Positions 50,564-58,846 of a stretch of 64,000 nucleotides of DNA are shown here, one piece after another (the first letter of the stretch is position 1; every line of letters starts with the position of its first letter). The notes beneath the pieces are model-generated. The model made no database searches. It was given only the letters and a program-made list of their open reading frames with translations, and had not been told where the DNA came from. Source of the DNA: Haliscomenobacter hydrossis DSM 1100 (GTDB lineage Bacteria; Bacteroidota; Bacteroidia; Chitinophagales; Saprospiraceae); contig NC_015510.1 in assembly GCF_000212735.1 (NCBI RefSeq), positions 1,922,001 to 1,986,000 on the forward strand, read 5' to 3'. The position numbers and the translations under genes were made by a program.

Positions 50564-53500
50564 ATGTACATGACAAGTTCTAACAAGCCATTCCAAAAAA
50601 TCATGGTGGCCAACCGCGGGGAGATTGCCATTCGGGTTTTACGGGCTGCATCGGAGTTGCGCATCGCTACTGTTGCGATTTACACCTTTGAGGACCGCTA
50701 TTCGTTACACCGCTTTAAAGCCGATCAGGCATTTCAGATTGGCGCCGATGACGACCCACTCAAACCATACCTTAATATAAAGGAGATTCTCCGCGTAGCC
50801 AAAGAAAATGAGGTGGACGCCATCCACCCCGGCTATGGCTTTCTCTCCGAAAACGTCGACTTTGCCCGGGCTTGTCGTGAGGCAGATATCACCTTTATTG
50901 GTCCCGACCCCGAGATCATGGACCAGTTGGGTGATAAAATTGCGGCTAAAAACATCGCCCGCAAAACCGGTATTTCACTCATTCCCGATAGCGAGCTGGA
51001 CCTCAGTTCCAAGGAAATTGCCCTGGCTGAAGCTCGCCGTATTGGTTATCCCGTGATCATCAAAGCTGCCTCTGGTGGTGGAGGCCGGGGGATGCGGGTG
51101 GTACGCGACGACGATACCCTGCTCAAAGAATACACCGAAGCTGGCAATGAGGCCCTGACCGCGTTTGGCGATGGAACCCTCTTTTTGGAAAAATTCATCG
51201 AGCGACCCAAACACATCGAAGTACAAATTCTCGGCGACCGCCACGGCAACATCGTCCACCTGTACGAGCGCGATTGCTCGATCCAGCGCCGTTTTCAAAA
51301 AGTAGTCGAAATTGCGCCCGGGGTGAGCATCCGCAAAGAAGGCACCCGCGACAAACTCTTTGCCTACGCGCTCAAGCTGGCCCGCGCGGTAGGTTACAAC
51401 AATGCCGGAACCGTAGAATTTCTACTTGATGAAGAAGAAAACGTCTACTTCATTGAGGTGAATCCCCGCATTCAGGTGGAGCACACCGTAACCGAAGAAG
51501 TCACGGGCATCGATTTGGTGCGCTCACAAATCCTGATTGCGCAGGGTTTGCCGCTGAACAGCGAAGAGGTGGGCATCCCCAATCAGGAATCCATCGAGTG
51601 TTCGGGTTGTGCCATCCAATGCCGCATCACGACCGAAGATCCCACCAACGAATTTAAGCCCGATTACGGTACCCTGATTGCTTACCGCAGTCCAGGTGGT
51701 ATGGGCATTCGACTGGATGCGGGCAGCGCTTTTGCGGGCGCACGCATTTCCCCCTTCTTTGATAGCTTGTTGGTAAAAGTTACCGCCTGGGGCCGCGACA
51801 TGCCCTCGGCCGCCCGCAAGCTACACCGCGCTTTGCGCGAATTCCGGGTGCGGGGGGTCAAAACCAACATTGGCTTTTTGTTGAATTTGCTGGAAAACGA
51901 GGATTTCCAAAACCGCAATTTCACGGTCAACTTCATTAAGGAAAATCAGCAACTGCTCAAGTCCCGCAACTGGCAAGACAGCGGCACCCGCATCCTGCGT
52001 TACGTTTCGGAAGTTATCGTCAACAAAAATCCCGATGTCAATTTCCGCGACCCCAATGTGGTTTTGCTCAATCCCGTGGTACCCAAGTTCAACAAAGACG
52101 AGGCTTTTCCCAAAGGCAGCAAGGACAGATTGAATGAACTGGGACGCGAAGGTTTTGTAAAATGGCTAAAAGAAGAGCCCCGTATCCAGTATACCGACAC
52201 CACTTTCCGCGACGCCCACCAGTCGCTGCTGGCGACCCGGGTGCGTACCTATGATTTGATCAAAATCGCCGAAAGTTACGCCCGGCACCATGGCAGCCAG
52301 GTGTTTTCGATGGAGGTATGGGGCGGTGCAACCTTTGATGTAGCCCTGCGCTTTTTGCACGAATGCCCCTGGGAGCGTTTGGAACTGATTCGTCAGCATA
52401 TTCCGAATGTTCTGTTGCAGATGCTCATCCGGGGTTCCAATGCCGTGGGATACACTGCTTATCCTGATAATGTCATTGTGCGTTTCATCGAGGAAGCCGC
52501 CAAAACCGGGATCGATGTATTCCGCATTTTTGACTCGCTCAACTTTGTCGATTCCATGCGCACCAGCATCCGCACGGTACGTGAACGCACCGAGTCACTG
52601 GCCGAAGCTTGTATCTGTTACACCGGGGACATTATGGACCCTACGCGCACCAAATACAGCTTACAGTATTACCTGGATCTGGCCCGCCGCCTCGAAGACG
52701 AAGGTGCCCACCTCCTTTGTATCAAAGACATGGCGGGTTTGTTGAAACCTTTCGCTGCTGACATCCTGGTGAAAGAACTGCGCAAAGCGGTTGATCTACC
52801 CATTCACCTGCATACCCACGATACTTCTTCCATCCAGCCCGCAACCTACCTTAAAGCGGTAGAAGCAGGCGTGGACGTGATTGATTTGGCCCTGGCTTCG
52901 ATGAGTGGACTTACCTCGCAGCCCAACTTCAATTCTTTTGTCGCCATGATGGTAGGACATGAGCGCGAAAACCCCATTCCGCTGCATACCCTCAATGAGT
53001 TTTCAAATTATTGGGAATCGGTGCGCCGGGTTTACCACCCCTTCGAGTCAGAACTCCGCTCCGGATCAGCCGATGTATACGAACACGAAATACCCGGTGG
53101 GCAATATTCCAACCTGCGGCCACAAGCACGGGCATTGGGCCTGGAAGACAAATTTGAACTCGTCAAACACAACTATCGTGTAGCCAATGACTTGTTTGGC
53201 GACATCATCAAAGTGACACCTTCTTCCAAAGTGGTGGGTGACATGGCCTTGTTCATGACCTCCAATAACCTGAGCGCCGAAGACGTGATCAAACGCGGCA
53301 ATTCCCTGGCTTTCCCGGATAGTGTCAAAGCCTTGATGCGCGGTGATTTGGGTCAGGTAGAAGGGGGCTTTCCGACGGAGGTACAGGCAGTGGTATTGAA
53401 AGGGGAAAAACCGTACACCGAAGCGCCCAATGCGCAGATGAAGCCCTTGGACATCGATGCAGAATTTTTAGCTTTTCAGGCAAAGTTCGGGGCAAACACC

Positions 53501-54025
53501 AAATTCCGCGACTTTCTTTCGTACCAGATGTACCCCAAGGTATATGAAGAATACCACGAATCCAGGGGCAAATACGGCGATTTGAGCCACCTGTCTTCTA
53601 AAGTGTTCTTTTTTGGTATGGAACCGATGGAGGAAATCATCATCGAATTGGCCAAGGGCAAAAACATCGTGGTGAAATACCTCAATAAAACCCATGCCGA
53701 CGAATTGGGCAACCGGATCGTATTTTTTCAATTGAATGGCCAGTCGAGGATGTTATCGGTTAGGGATAAAACCGCCAAAACCGAATCGATCGTCCACCAA
53801 AAAATAAGCAAACCCAGCGATGTGGGGGCACCACTGCAGGGTAGTTTGGCCAAAATTTTGGTGAAAGAAGGAGATGCGGTACAGGCAAATACGCCCCTCT
53901 TTGTCATCGAAGCCATGAAGATGGAGAGCACCATCATTGCATCGGTAGCGGGTACGGTGAAAAAAATCCATTTGAAGGAAAAAACGCTGGTGGAGCAGGA
54001 TGATTTGGTGATTGAGTTGGAGTAG
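50564..54025 (+). CDS. pyc: Pyruvate carboxylase
   Basis: 1153 aa from the ATG at 50564 (ATG at 50570 or TTG at 50552 are also in frame). The N-terminal biotin carboxylase part shows IMVANRGEIAIRVLRAA, HPGYGFLSEN, KAASGGGGRGMRVV and FIEVNPRIQVEHTVTEE. The carboxyltransferase middle shows TDTTFRDAHQSLLATRVRT and LHTHDTSSIQPATYLKAVEA. The C-terminal biotinyl domain has VIEAMKMEST with the biotinylated Lys. The enzyme makes oxaloacetate from pyruvate and bicarbonate with ATP, feeding the TCA cycle and gluconeogenesis. It appears monocistronic, with a long leader and a C2 hairpin 47 bp after the stop. Confidence 0.97.
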   Translation: MYMTSSNKPFQKIMVANRGEIAIRVLRAASELRIATVAIYTFEDRYSLHRFKADQAFQIGADDDPLKPYLNIKEILRVAKENEVDAIHPGYGFLSENVDFARACREADITFIGPDPEIMDQLGDKIAAKNIARKTGISLIPDSELDLSSKEIALAEARRIGYPVIIKAASGGGGRGMRVVRDDDTLLKEYTEAGNEALTAFGDGTLFLEKFIERPKHIEVQILGDRHGNIVHLYERDCSIQRRFQKVVEIAPGVSIRKEGTRDKLFAYALKLARAVGYNNAGTVEFLLDEEENVYFIEVNPRIQVEHTVTEEVTGIDLVRSQILIAQGLPLNSEEVGIPNQESIECSGCAIQCRITTEDPTNEFKPDYGTLIAYRSPGGMGIRLDAGSAFAGARISPFFDSLLVKVTAWGRDMPSAARKLHRALREFRVRGVKTNIGFLLNLLENEDFQNRNFTVNFIKENQQLLKSRNWQDSGTRILRYVSEVIVNKNPDVNFRDPNVVLLNPVVPKFNKDEAFPKGSKDRLNELGREGFVKWLKEEPRIQYTDTTFRDAHQSLLATRVRTYDLIKIAESYARHHGSQVFSMEVWGGATFDVALRFLHECPWERLELIRQHIPNVLLQMLIRGSNAVGYTAYPDNVIVRFIEEAAKTGIDVFRIFDSLNFVDSMRTSIRTVRERTESLAEACICYTGDIMDPTRTKYSLQYYLDLARRLEDEGAHLLCIKDMAGLLKPFAADILVKELRKAVDLPIHLHTHDTSSIQPATYLKAVEAGVDVIDLALASMSGLTSQPNFNSFVAMMVGHERENPIPLHTLNEFSNYWESVRRVYHPFESELRSGSADVYEHEIPGGQYSNLRPQARALGLEDKFELVKHNYRVANDLFGDIIKVTPSSKVVGDMALFMTSNNLSAEDVIKRGNSLAFPDSVKALMRGDLGQVEGGFPTEVQAVVLKGEKPYTEAPNAQMKPLDIDAEFLAFQAKFGANTKFRDFLSYQMYPKVYEEYHESRGKYGDLSHLSSKVFFFGMEPMEEIIIELAKGKNIVVKYLNKTHADELGNRIVFFQLNGQSRMLSVRDKTAKTESIVHQKISKPSDVGAPLQGSLAKILVKEGDAVQANTPLFVIEAMKMESTIIASVAGTVKKIHLKEKTLVEQDDLVIELE

Positions 54026-54072
54026 AAACATGCAGTTTCTTATTACAATTTTTTGATCGTTCCAAAGCGACA

Positions 54073-54171
54073 TTTTTTTAACACAAGGGGCACAAAGAAA
54101 AGCACAAGGGACACAAAGGAGCACACATGTTGTGCACTTTGTATTTCCTTTGTGTTCTTTGTGTTAAAAAA
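54073..54171. repeat. Quasi-palindromic iterated element C2 (CACAAAGGA units)
   Basis: TTTTTTAACACAAGGGGCAC and further CACAAAGGA-like units pair with TGTGCACTTTGTATTTCCTT and its continuation to GTGTTAAAAAA. The loop is about 5 nt. The left flank (CCAAAGCGACATTTTTTT) resembles that of C1 (AAAAGCGACACTTTTTT). It lies 47 bp after the pyruvate carboxylase stop codon and 21 bp before the first GNAT gene. Confidence 0.88.
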
Positions 54172-54191
54172 TTTGGGTAAATATTGACCGT

Positions 54192-54701
54192 ATGAATAAC
54201 AATGAACTAAACATACGCGCCGCTACAGCTGCCGACCTTGACGCCATTTGGCGCTTGTGGAAAGCGGTCGTTGATCAAAAAATTTACTTCCCGTACGATG
54301 ACACTTACACCCGTGCACAAATGGAAGAAAGCTGGATCAACCTCAACAATGCCATGTACGTAGCGGAATTGGCGGGTCAAGTGGTTGGTGCTTATATCCT
54401 GCGCCCCAATCAGCCGGGTTATGGCAAACACATCGCCAACGCCGCCTACATGGTGGATACTGACATCCGTGGCAAAGGCATTGGCACAAAACTTTGCGCC
54501 CATTCGGTTCAAAGCGCCAAAGCCCTCAATTACCGGGGCATGCAATTCAACCTGGTGGTGAGCACCAATGAACAAGGGGTACGTGCCTGGAAAGCCAATG
54601 GTTTTGAGATCATTGGGACCATCCCCGGCGGTTTTTATCACCATGAACTGGGGTATGTTGATGCTTACATTTTTTTCAAAGACCTAAGTTCAGAAGTATA
54701 A
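54192..54701 (+). CDS. GNAT-family N-acetyltransferase
   Basis: 169 aa. The acetyl-CoA-binding motif A is seen in AAYMVDTDIRGKGIGTKLCA (R-x-x-G-x-G). Strands before it (VAELAGQVVGAYILRPN) and AWKANGFEIIGTIPGGFYH after it complete the GNAT fold. The N-terminal IRAATAADLDAIWRLWKAVV is typical. The substrate is unknown. A second GNAT gene follows 4 bp later. Confidence 0.9.
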   Translation: MNNNELNIRAATAADLDAIWRLWKAVVDQKIYFPYDDTYTRAQMEESWINLNNAMYVAELAGQVVGAYILRPNQPGYGKHIANAAYMVDTDIRGKGIGTKLCAHSVQSAKALNYRGMQFNLVVSTNEQGVRAWKANGFEIIGTIPGGFYHHELGYVDAYIFFKDLSSEV

Positions 54702-54705
54702 AAAT

Positions 54706-55233
54706 ATGATCACCTTCCGCACGGCCAGCCCGCAAGACGAAGCCGCCATCGCCCAGCTCCACGCCGAAAGCTGGCAAAAGCACTACCGCGGCATTTTTAG
54801 CGATGAATACCTGGATCAACAAGTGGTAAAAGAGCGCGCCGAAGTATGGGCGGAGCGTTTTGCCCATCCTCTGGAAAGCCGACACCTCATTTTGGCAGAA
54901 AACGAAGGTCAACTGTGCGGATTTGCCTGTATTGAACTCAACGAGGACCCGGTTTTTGGCACCTTACTCGACAATTTACACGTATCGAGCCACGTGCAAG
55001 GGCAAGGAATCGGCGCTCAGCTGATGCAAAGAGCGGCGCAATTGGCGGAGGCGCAACACCCTGGAATTGGCTTTTACCTCTGGGTGTTGGAAGAAAACCA
55101 TAAAGCCCGCATGTTTTATGAACTGATGGGTGCCATCATTCAGGAAGCGGTTCCACATGACAATCCGGACGGGGGTACTTCGATGGTGTGCAGGTGCATT
55201 TGGCACCGCACGGCGGATGTGTATAAACGGTAA
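54706..55233 (+). CDS. GNAT-family N-acetyltransferase
   Basis: 175 aa. ITFRTASPQDEAAIAQLHAE, VSSHVQGQGIGAQLMQRAAQ (the Q-x-x-G-x-G motif A) and GFYLWVLEENHKARMFYELM, then GAIIQE show a standard GNAT fold. It is 4 bp downstream of the first GNAT but only distantly similar to it, so this is not a recent duplication. The last codon directly meets hairpin element F1 (stop at 55231-55233). The substrate is unknown. Confidence 0.9.
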   Translation: MITFRTASPQDEAAIAQLHAESWQKHYRGIFSDEYLDQQVVKERAEVWAERFAHPLESRHLILAENEGQLCGFACIELNEDPVFGTLLDNLHVSSHVQGQGIGAQLMQRAAQLAEAQHPGIGFYLWVLEENHKARMFYELMGAIIQEAVPHDNPDGGTSMVCRCIWHRTADVYKR

Positions 55234-55536
55234 CTCACTTTGCGCATTTTGTTAAACCGCAACTTTTTAACCGCAGAGTGACGGAGGGCACGCAGAGTTG
55301 CGCGGAGTTTTTTTAGTATTTGGGAGTTTGCCACCTACGGTGGCTGGAGTTGGTGCTCTAGGAAAATCTTACTTAAGTCAAGCCAAGAACAATACCGGAA
55401 CTTGATAAAGGATACCAAACCAATCTTCAGCAATGGCGACCTCCGAGGCCTCTCCGCACCGCAGGTGCTCCTAACAAACTCCGCGAAACTCCGTGTCTAC
55501 TCATCTACTCTGCGGTTAATAAATGCGTAAAGTGAG
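55234..55536. repeat. Long inverted-repeat element F1
   Basis: Outer arms CTCACTTTGCGCATTT (55234 on) and AAATGCGTAAAGTGAG (ending 55536) enclose further complementary blocks (AACCGCAGAGT and ACTCTGCGGTT) and an inner hairpin GCCACCTACGGTGGC. It begins immediately after the GNAT TAA and ends 11 bp before the hydrolase stop on the other strand. It is homologous to F2 (57444-57789); shared blocks include GGAGTTTGCCACCT and GCACCGCAGGTGC. Confidence 0.88.
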
Positions 55537-55547
55537 CAGGTAAGTCT

Positions 55548-56378
55548 TCACAAAATCTCGTCTAACCAAGCGTTAATACGCGCCAAAACCTCGGCCTTTT
55601 CCGGCTCATTATGGGTTTCGTGGTAAAGCCCTTGGTATTCCACAAAAGTTAAGGGGCCTTGCACCCGTTGCGCAAAAGCTCTGCTTGCTAAATGGGAAGT
55701 AAGTCCATCCTCAGTACCGTGAAAAAGCAGGGTAGGTACAGGCATTTCTCCTACAAAAGTATTGAGCCAGGAGGCAGCCTGCATCATTTCATAACCCATG
55801 CTGGGGGTTATGCGGGTATGGACCAGGGGGTCTTTTTGATAAGCAGCTACCACCTGTGGATCGCGGGAAATGAATTTTATGTCCAGTTCGTTGAGCATCG
55901 ATAGTTTCGGAATCAAAACTTTCAACCATCGGCCTGCACTTACTTTCCAGGCGGGTGGGGCAAAAGCCAGTTCAATCCAGGGTGAAGAAGCAACCAAACC
56001 TCGAATGGCGGGTTTGCGTCGCAGGGTATAATTGAGGACGACATTCCCCCCCATGCTATGGCCGTACAATACAATTGGGGTATTCGGGTATTCTTTCTCC
56101 ACTTTACGCAAAAACAAAGCCAGGTCATCCAGCAATGCATCAAAACTAGGGCTATGACCTCTTGGTCCTCCCGATTCCCCATGCCCTCTTTGGTCATACG
56201 CCATCAAGGCATAACCTTGTTGGTTGAAATAATCAGCAACATGCGTATACCGTGCACAGTGCTCCCCCATCCCGTGTACCAAGGCAATCACTGCGCGGGG
56301 TTCAACATGATCCCAAACGAGGCAACGCAAATTGACGTTGTCGGAGGTATTTAGGTAGAGGGTGCGTGGTGCTGGCAT
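55548..56378 (-). CDS. Monoacylglycerol-lipase-like alpha/beta hydrolase
   Basis: 276 aa. HGMGEHCARYTHVADYFNQQ, YDQRGHGESGGPRGH and the nucleophile elbow GHSMGGNVVLNY, with Ser in GHSMG, are hallmarks of the lysophospholipase/monoglyceride lipase group. FHGTEDGLTSH supplies the candidate acid and YQGLYHETHNEP the His. No signal peptide, so it is probably cytoplasmic. It is convergent with the GNAT genes through element F1 and divergent from fmt. Confidence 0.9.
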   Translation of the reverse strand: MPAPRTLYLNTSDNVNLRCLVWDHVEPRAVIALVHGMGEHCARYTHVADYFNQQGYALMAYDQRGHGESGGPRGHSPSFDALLDDLALFLRKVEKEYPNTPIVLYGHSMGGNVVLNYTLRRKPAIRGLVASSPWIELAFAPPAWKVSAGRWLKVLIPKLSMLNELDIKFISRDPQVVAAYQKDPLVHTRITPSMGYEMMQAASWLNTFVGEMPVPTLLFHGTEDGLTSHLASRAFAQRVQGPLTFVEYQGLYHETHNEPEKAEVLARINAWLDEIL

Positions 56379-56391
56379 GGATAAAGGTTTA

Positions 56392-56500
56392 ACGGGTTCG
56401 GGGGTTCGGGGGTTCGAGGGTTCGGGGGTTCGGGAGTTTAATGGTCAACTCTTCAACACTAAACATTTCAACTCTTCAACTAACCCTGCTATCTTCACGC
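56392..56500. repeat. Half element B5 (GGTTCG units, one arm only)
   Basis: Six GGTTCG/GGGTTC units run from about 56394 to 56437 without a complementary arm. Downstream, TCAACTCTTCAAC occurs twice (near 56444 and 56468). Unlike the other copies it lies between divergent genes (hydrolase and fmt), upstream of both start codons. Confidence 0.7.
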
Positions 56501-56517
56501 CAAATTAGCAATTAAGC

Positions 56518-57435
56518 ATGAAATTAAAAATCATATTTATGGGAACGCCGGATTTTGCCGTTCCCGCTTTGGATATTCTGGTGCAGCATGGATACGAGAT
56601 CGTTGGTGTAGTAACCGTTGCAGATAAAATGGGAGGCCGGGGCATGAAACAAGTGCTGGAATCTCCGGTAAAAAAATACGCCGTGGCCCAGGGCATTCCG
56701 GTATTGCAACCCGAAAAATTACGCAATCCTGAATTTTTGGCTCAATTGCGCGATTTAGGGGCCAATTTGCAAATTGTAGTGGCTTTTCGCATGTTGCCAG
56801 AGGTGGTATGGTCGATGCCCGGTTTGGGTACGTTTAACCTGCACGGTTCCCTATTGCCGCGTTACCGGGGAGCCGCGCCCATCAATTGGGCGGTGATCAA
56901 CGGCGATACCGAAACGGGCGTGACCACTTTTTTTCTCCAACACGAAATTGATACGGGCAGCATCATTTTCCAGGACAAAATGACCATCGGCGAAGATGAA
57001 ACCGCGGGCGATGTACACGACCGCATGATGCAACTGGGGGCAGGCACGGTGCTCAAAACGGTGCAAGCCATTGAAGCTGGAACAGCACCCAGCGTTCCGC
57101 AAGACGATGCCCAGGCCAGCCATGCCCCTAAAATTTTTCACGAAACCTGTCAAATTAACTTTGAGCAAAGCACCGCACAAGTGCACAATTTTGTGCGTGG
57201 CCTCAGTCCTTTTCCGGCCGCCTGGACAACGCTGGATGGACAAGAATTGAAAGTACTCCGCAGCGCCAAAGAAACGGCGGCGCACGATCATCCCCCAGGA
57301 AATGTATTTTCCGATGGCCGGAGCTACCTCAAATTCAGTACCCGCGATGGATTTGTGCAAGTGCTTGAATTGCAATTGCAGGGCCGCAAACGCATGTTGG
57401 TGAAAGATTTTTTGAATGGGTATAAGGTGCAGTGA
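56518..57435 (+). CDS. fmt: Methionyl-tRNA formyltransferase
   Basis: 305 aa. The formyltransferase core is clear: IIFMGTPDFAVPALDILVQH, FRMLPEVVWSMPGLGTFNLH, GSLLPRYRGAAPINWAVING with the SLLPxYRG motif, ETGVTTFFLQHEIDTGSI, and a C-terminal domain (VRGLSPFPAAWTTLDGQELK). The enzyme formylates Met-tRNAi with 10-formyl-THF for translation initiation. It stands alone between elements B5 and F2. Confidence 0.96.
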   Translation: MKLKIIFMGTPDFAVPALDILVQHGYEIVGVVTVADKMGGRGMKQVLESPVKKYAVAQGIPVLQPEKLRNPEFLAQLRDLGANLQIVVAFRMLPEVVWSMPGLGTFNLHGSLLPRYRGAAPINWAVINGDTETGVTTFFLQHEIDTGSIIFQDKMTIGEDETAGDVHDRMMQLGAGTVLKTVQAIEAGTAPSVPQDDAQASHAPKIFHETCQINFEQSTAQVHNFVRGLSPFPAAWTTLDGQELKVLRSAKETAAHDHPPGNVFSDGRSYLKFSTRDGFVQVLELQLQGRKRMLVKDFLNGYKVQ

Positions 57436-57443
57436 TTTATTTT

Positions 57444-57789
57444 ACTCACATTACACATTTTTTTACCGCAGAGTAAAGGAGTACACGCGGAGTTCCTCGG
57501 AGTTTTAGTTTTAAGGAGTTTGCCACCTGCGGTGGCTGGAGTTAGGGCTCCAGGAACTTCTTGCTAAAAATCAAGCCAAGGATAATGGGATTTGCTAAAG
57601 GGTAAACCAAACTTCAGCAATAGCTGCCTCCGCGGCCTCTGTGCACCGCAGGTGCCCTTAAAAAACTCTGCGGAACTCCGCGTGTACTCCTTTACTCTGC
57701 GGTAAAAAAACAAATCGCTGTGTGCATCGCTAATACTCACTTTTACTTACATCAGATGAGGACTTAGAATAAGACTGTATAATGTGAGT
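57444..57789. repeat. Long inverted-repeat element F2
   Basis: Outer arms ACTCACATTACACA (57444 on) and TGTATAATGTGAGT (to 57789), then near-perfect arms of about 40 bp starting TTTTTTTACCGCAGAGTAAA and ending in the complement TTTACTCTGCGGTAAAAAAA. An inner hairpin GCCACCTGCGGTGGC is complemented again by GCACCGCAGGTGC. It starts 8 bp after the fmt stop codon and leads toward the ABC transporter gene. It is a second copy of F1. Confidence 0.9.
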
Positions 57790-57940
57790 CCCACCTAACG
57801 GCACATTGCAAAGATGCCGCGCCAAATTCCCTAGTTTTAGGCGAGTTATTTTAGAAAAAATTCAAAAATCACATTAGATTTATCATAGCAACAGATTTTA
57901 AAAATCTAAACCATACTCGTTCACCTAAAATCCACAGCGA

Positions 57941-58828
57941 ATGGAGCTCCTCATTGAAACCCTTTCCAAACAGTATTCCAACGGGGTGCAAGCCCTCAAT
58001 AACGTATCCCTACACATTCCCCAGGGGATGTTTGGGCTTTTGGGCCCCAACGGTGCGGGCAAATCCACCTTGATGCGCACCATTGCTACCTTGCAAAAAG
58101 CCGATAGCGGATCGATTACCTGGGGCGAATTGAACATCCTGGAGCAACAGGAAGAAATGCGCAAGGTATTGGGCTACCTTCCACAAGAGTTTGGCGTATA
58201 TCCCCGGGTGAGCGCCGAAATGATGCTCGATCACATTGCCCGCCTGAAAGGGCTTTCCAACCGCAAAGAACGCAATGAAACGGTGAGCGCCCTCCTGCAA
58301 AAAGTGAATTTATACAAAGAGCGCAAACGCAACCTCGGCACTTATTCCGGGGGCATGAAACAGCGCTTCGGGATTGCCCAGGCCCTGATCGGAAACCCCA
58401 AAATCCTGATTGTAGACGAACCCACCGCAGGTCTCGATCCAGCTGAGCGAAATCGTTTTTACAACCTACTCAGCGAAATTGGGGAAAGCACCATCGTGAT
58501 TCTGAGTACCCACATTGTCGAAGACGTAAAAACACTTTGTAAGCAGTTTGCCATCATTTGTAGTGGCGAGGTGATGTACGTGGGTACGCCACACGATGCC
58601 GTCAAAACCCTGGAAGGAAAAATCTGGTCCAAGGCCATTGACAAAACCGAAATTGAAGCCTACCGCGAGAAATACAAGGTGATTGCCACCCAATTGAGTG
58701 AAGGGAAATTGTTTATTCGGGTTGTCAGCGATGACAATCCCGGGGAAGGTTTTACAGCCTCGGAACCCACCTTGGAAGACGTGTATTTCAATGCCATTTC
58801 CGCCAAAGTTGATTTGGTTACCCTTTAA
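57941..58828 (+). CDS. ABC transporter ATP-binding protein
   Basis: 295 aa. Walker A GPNGAGKST, a Q-loop in GYLPQEFGVYPRV, signature YSGGMKQRFGIAQAL, Walker B ILIVDEPTAGLDP and the H-switch STHIVED are all intact. The C-terminal extension (about 70 residues beyond the core) is typical of exporter-type ATPases. It is 18 bp ahead of a fused permease/M1 peptidase gene and should power it. The substrate is unknown. Confidence 0.93.
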   Translation: MELLIETLSKQYSNGVQALNNVSLHIPQGMFGLLGPNGAGKSTLMRTIATLQKADSGSITWGELNILEQQEEMRKVLGYLPQEFGVYPRVSAEMMLDHIARLKGLSNRKERNETVSALLQKVNLYKERKRNLGTYSGGMKQRFGIAQALIGNPKILIVDEPTAGLDPAERNRFYNLLSEIGESTIVILSTHIVEDVKTLCKQFAIICSGEVMYVGTPHDAVKTLEGKIWSKAIDKTEIEAYREKYKVIATQLSEGKLFIRVVSDDNPGEGFTASEPTLEDVYFNAISAKVDLVTL

Positions 58829-58846
58829 CACTAAAACCCTACGCTC

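Noticed and set aside
55234-57789. F1/F2 as a composite transposon around hydrolase and fmt
   Set aside because: No transposase gene and no target-site duplication could be seen, and fmt is a core gene.
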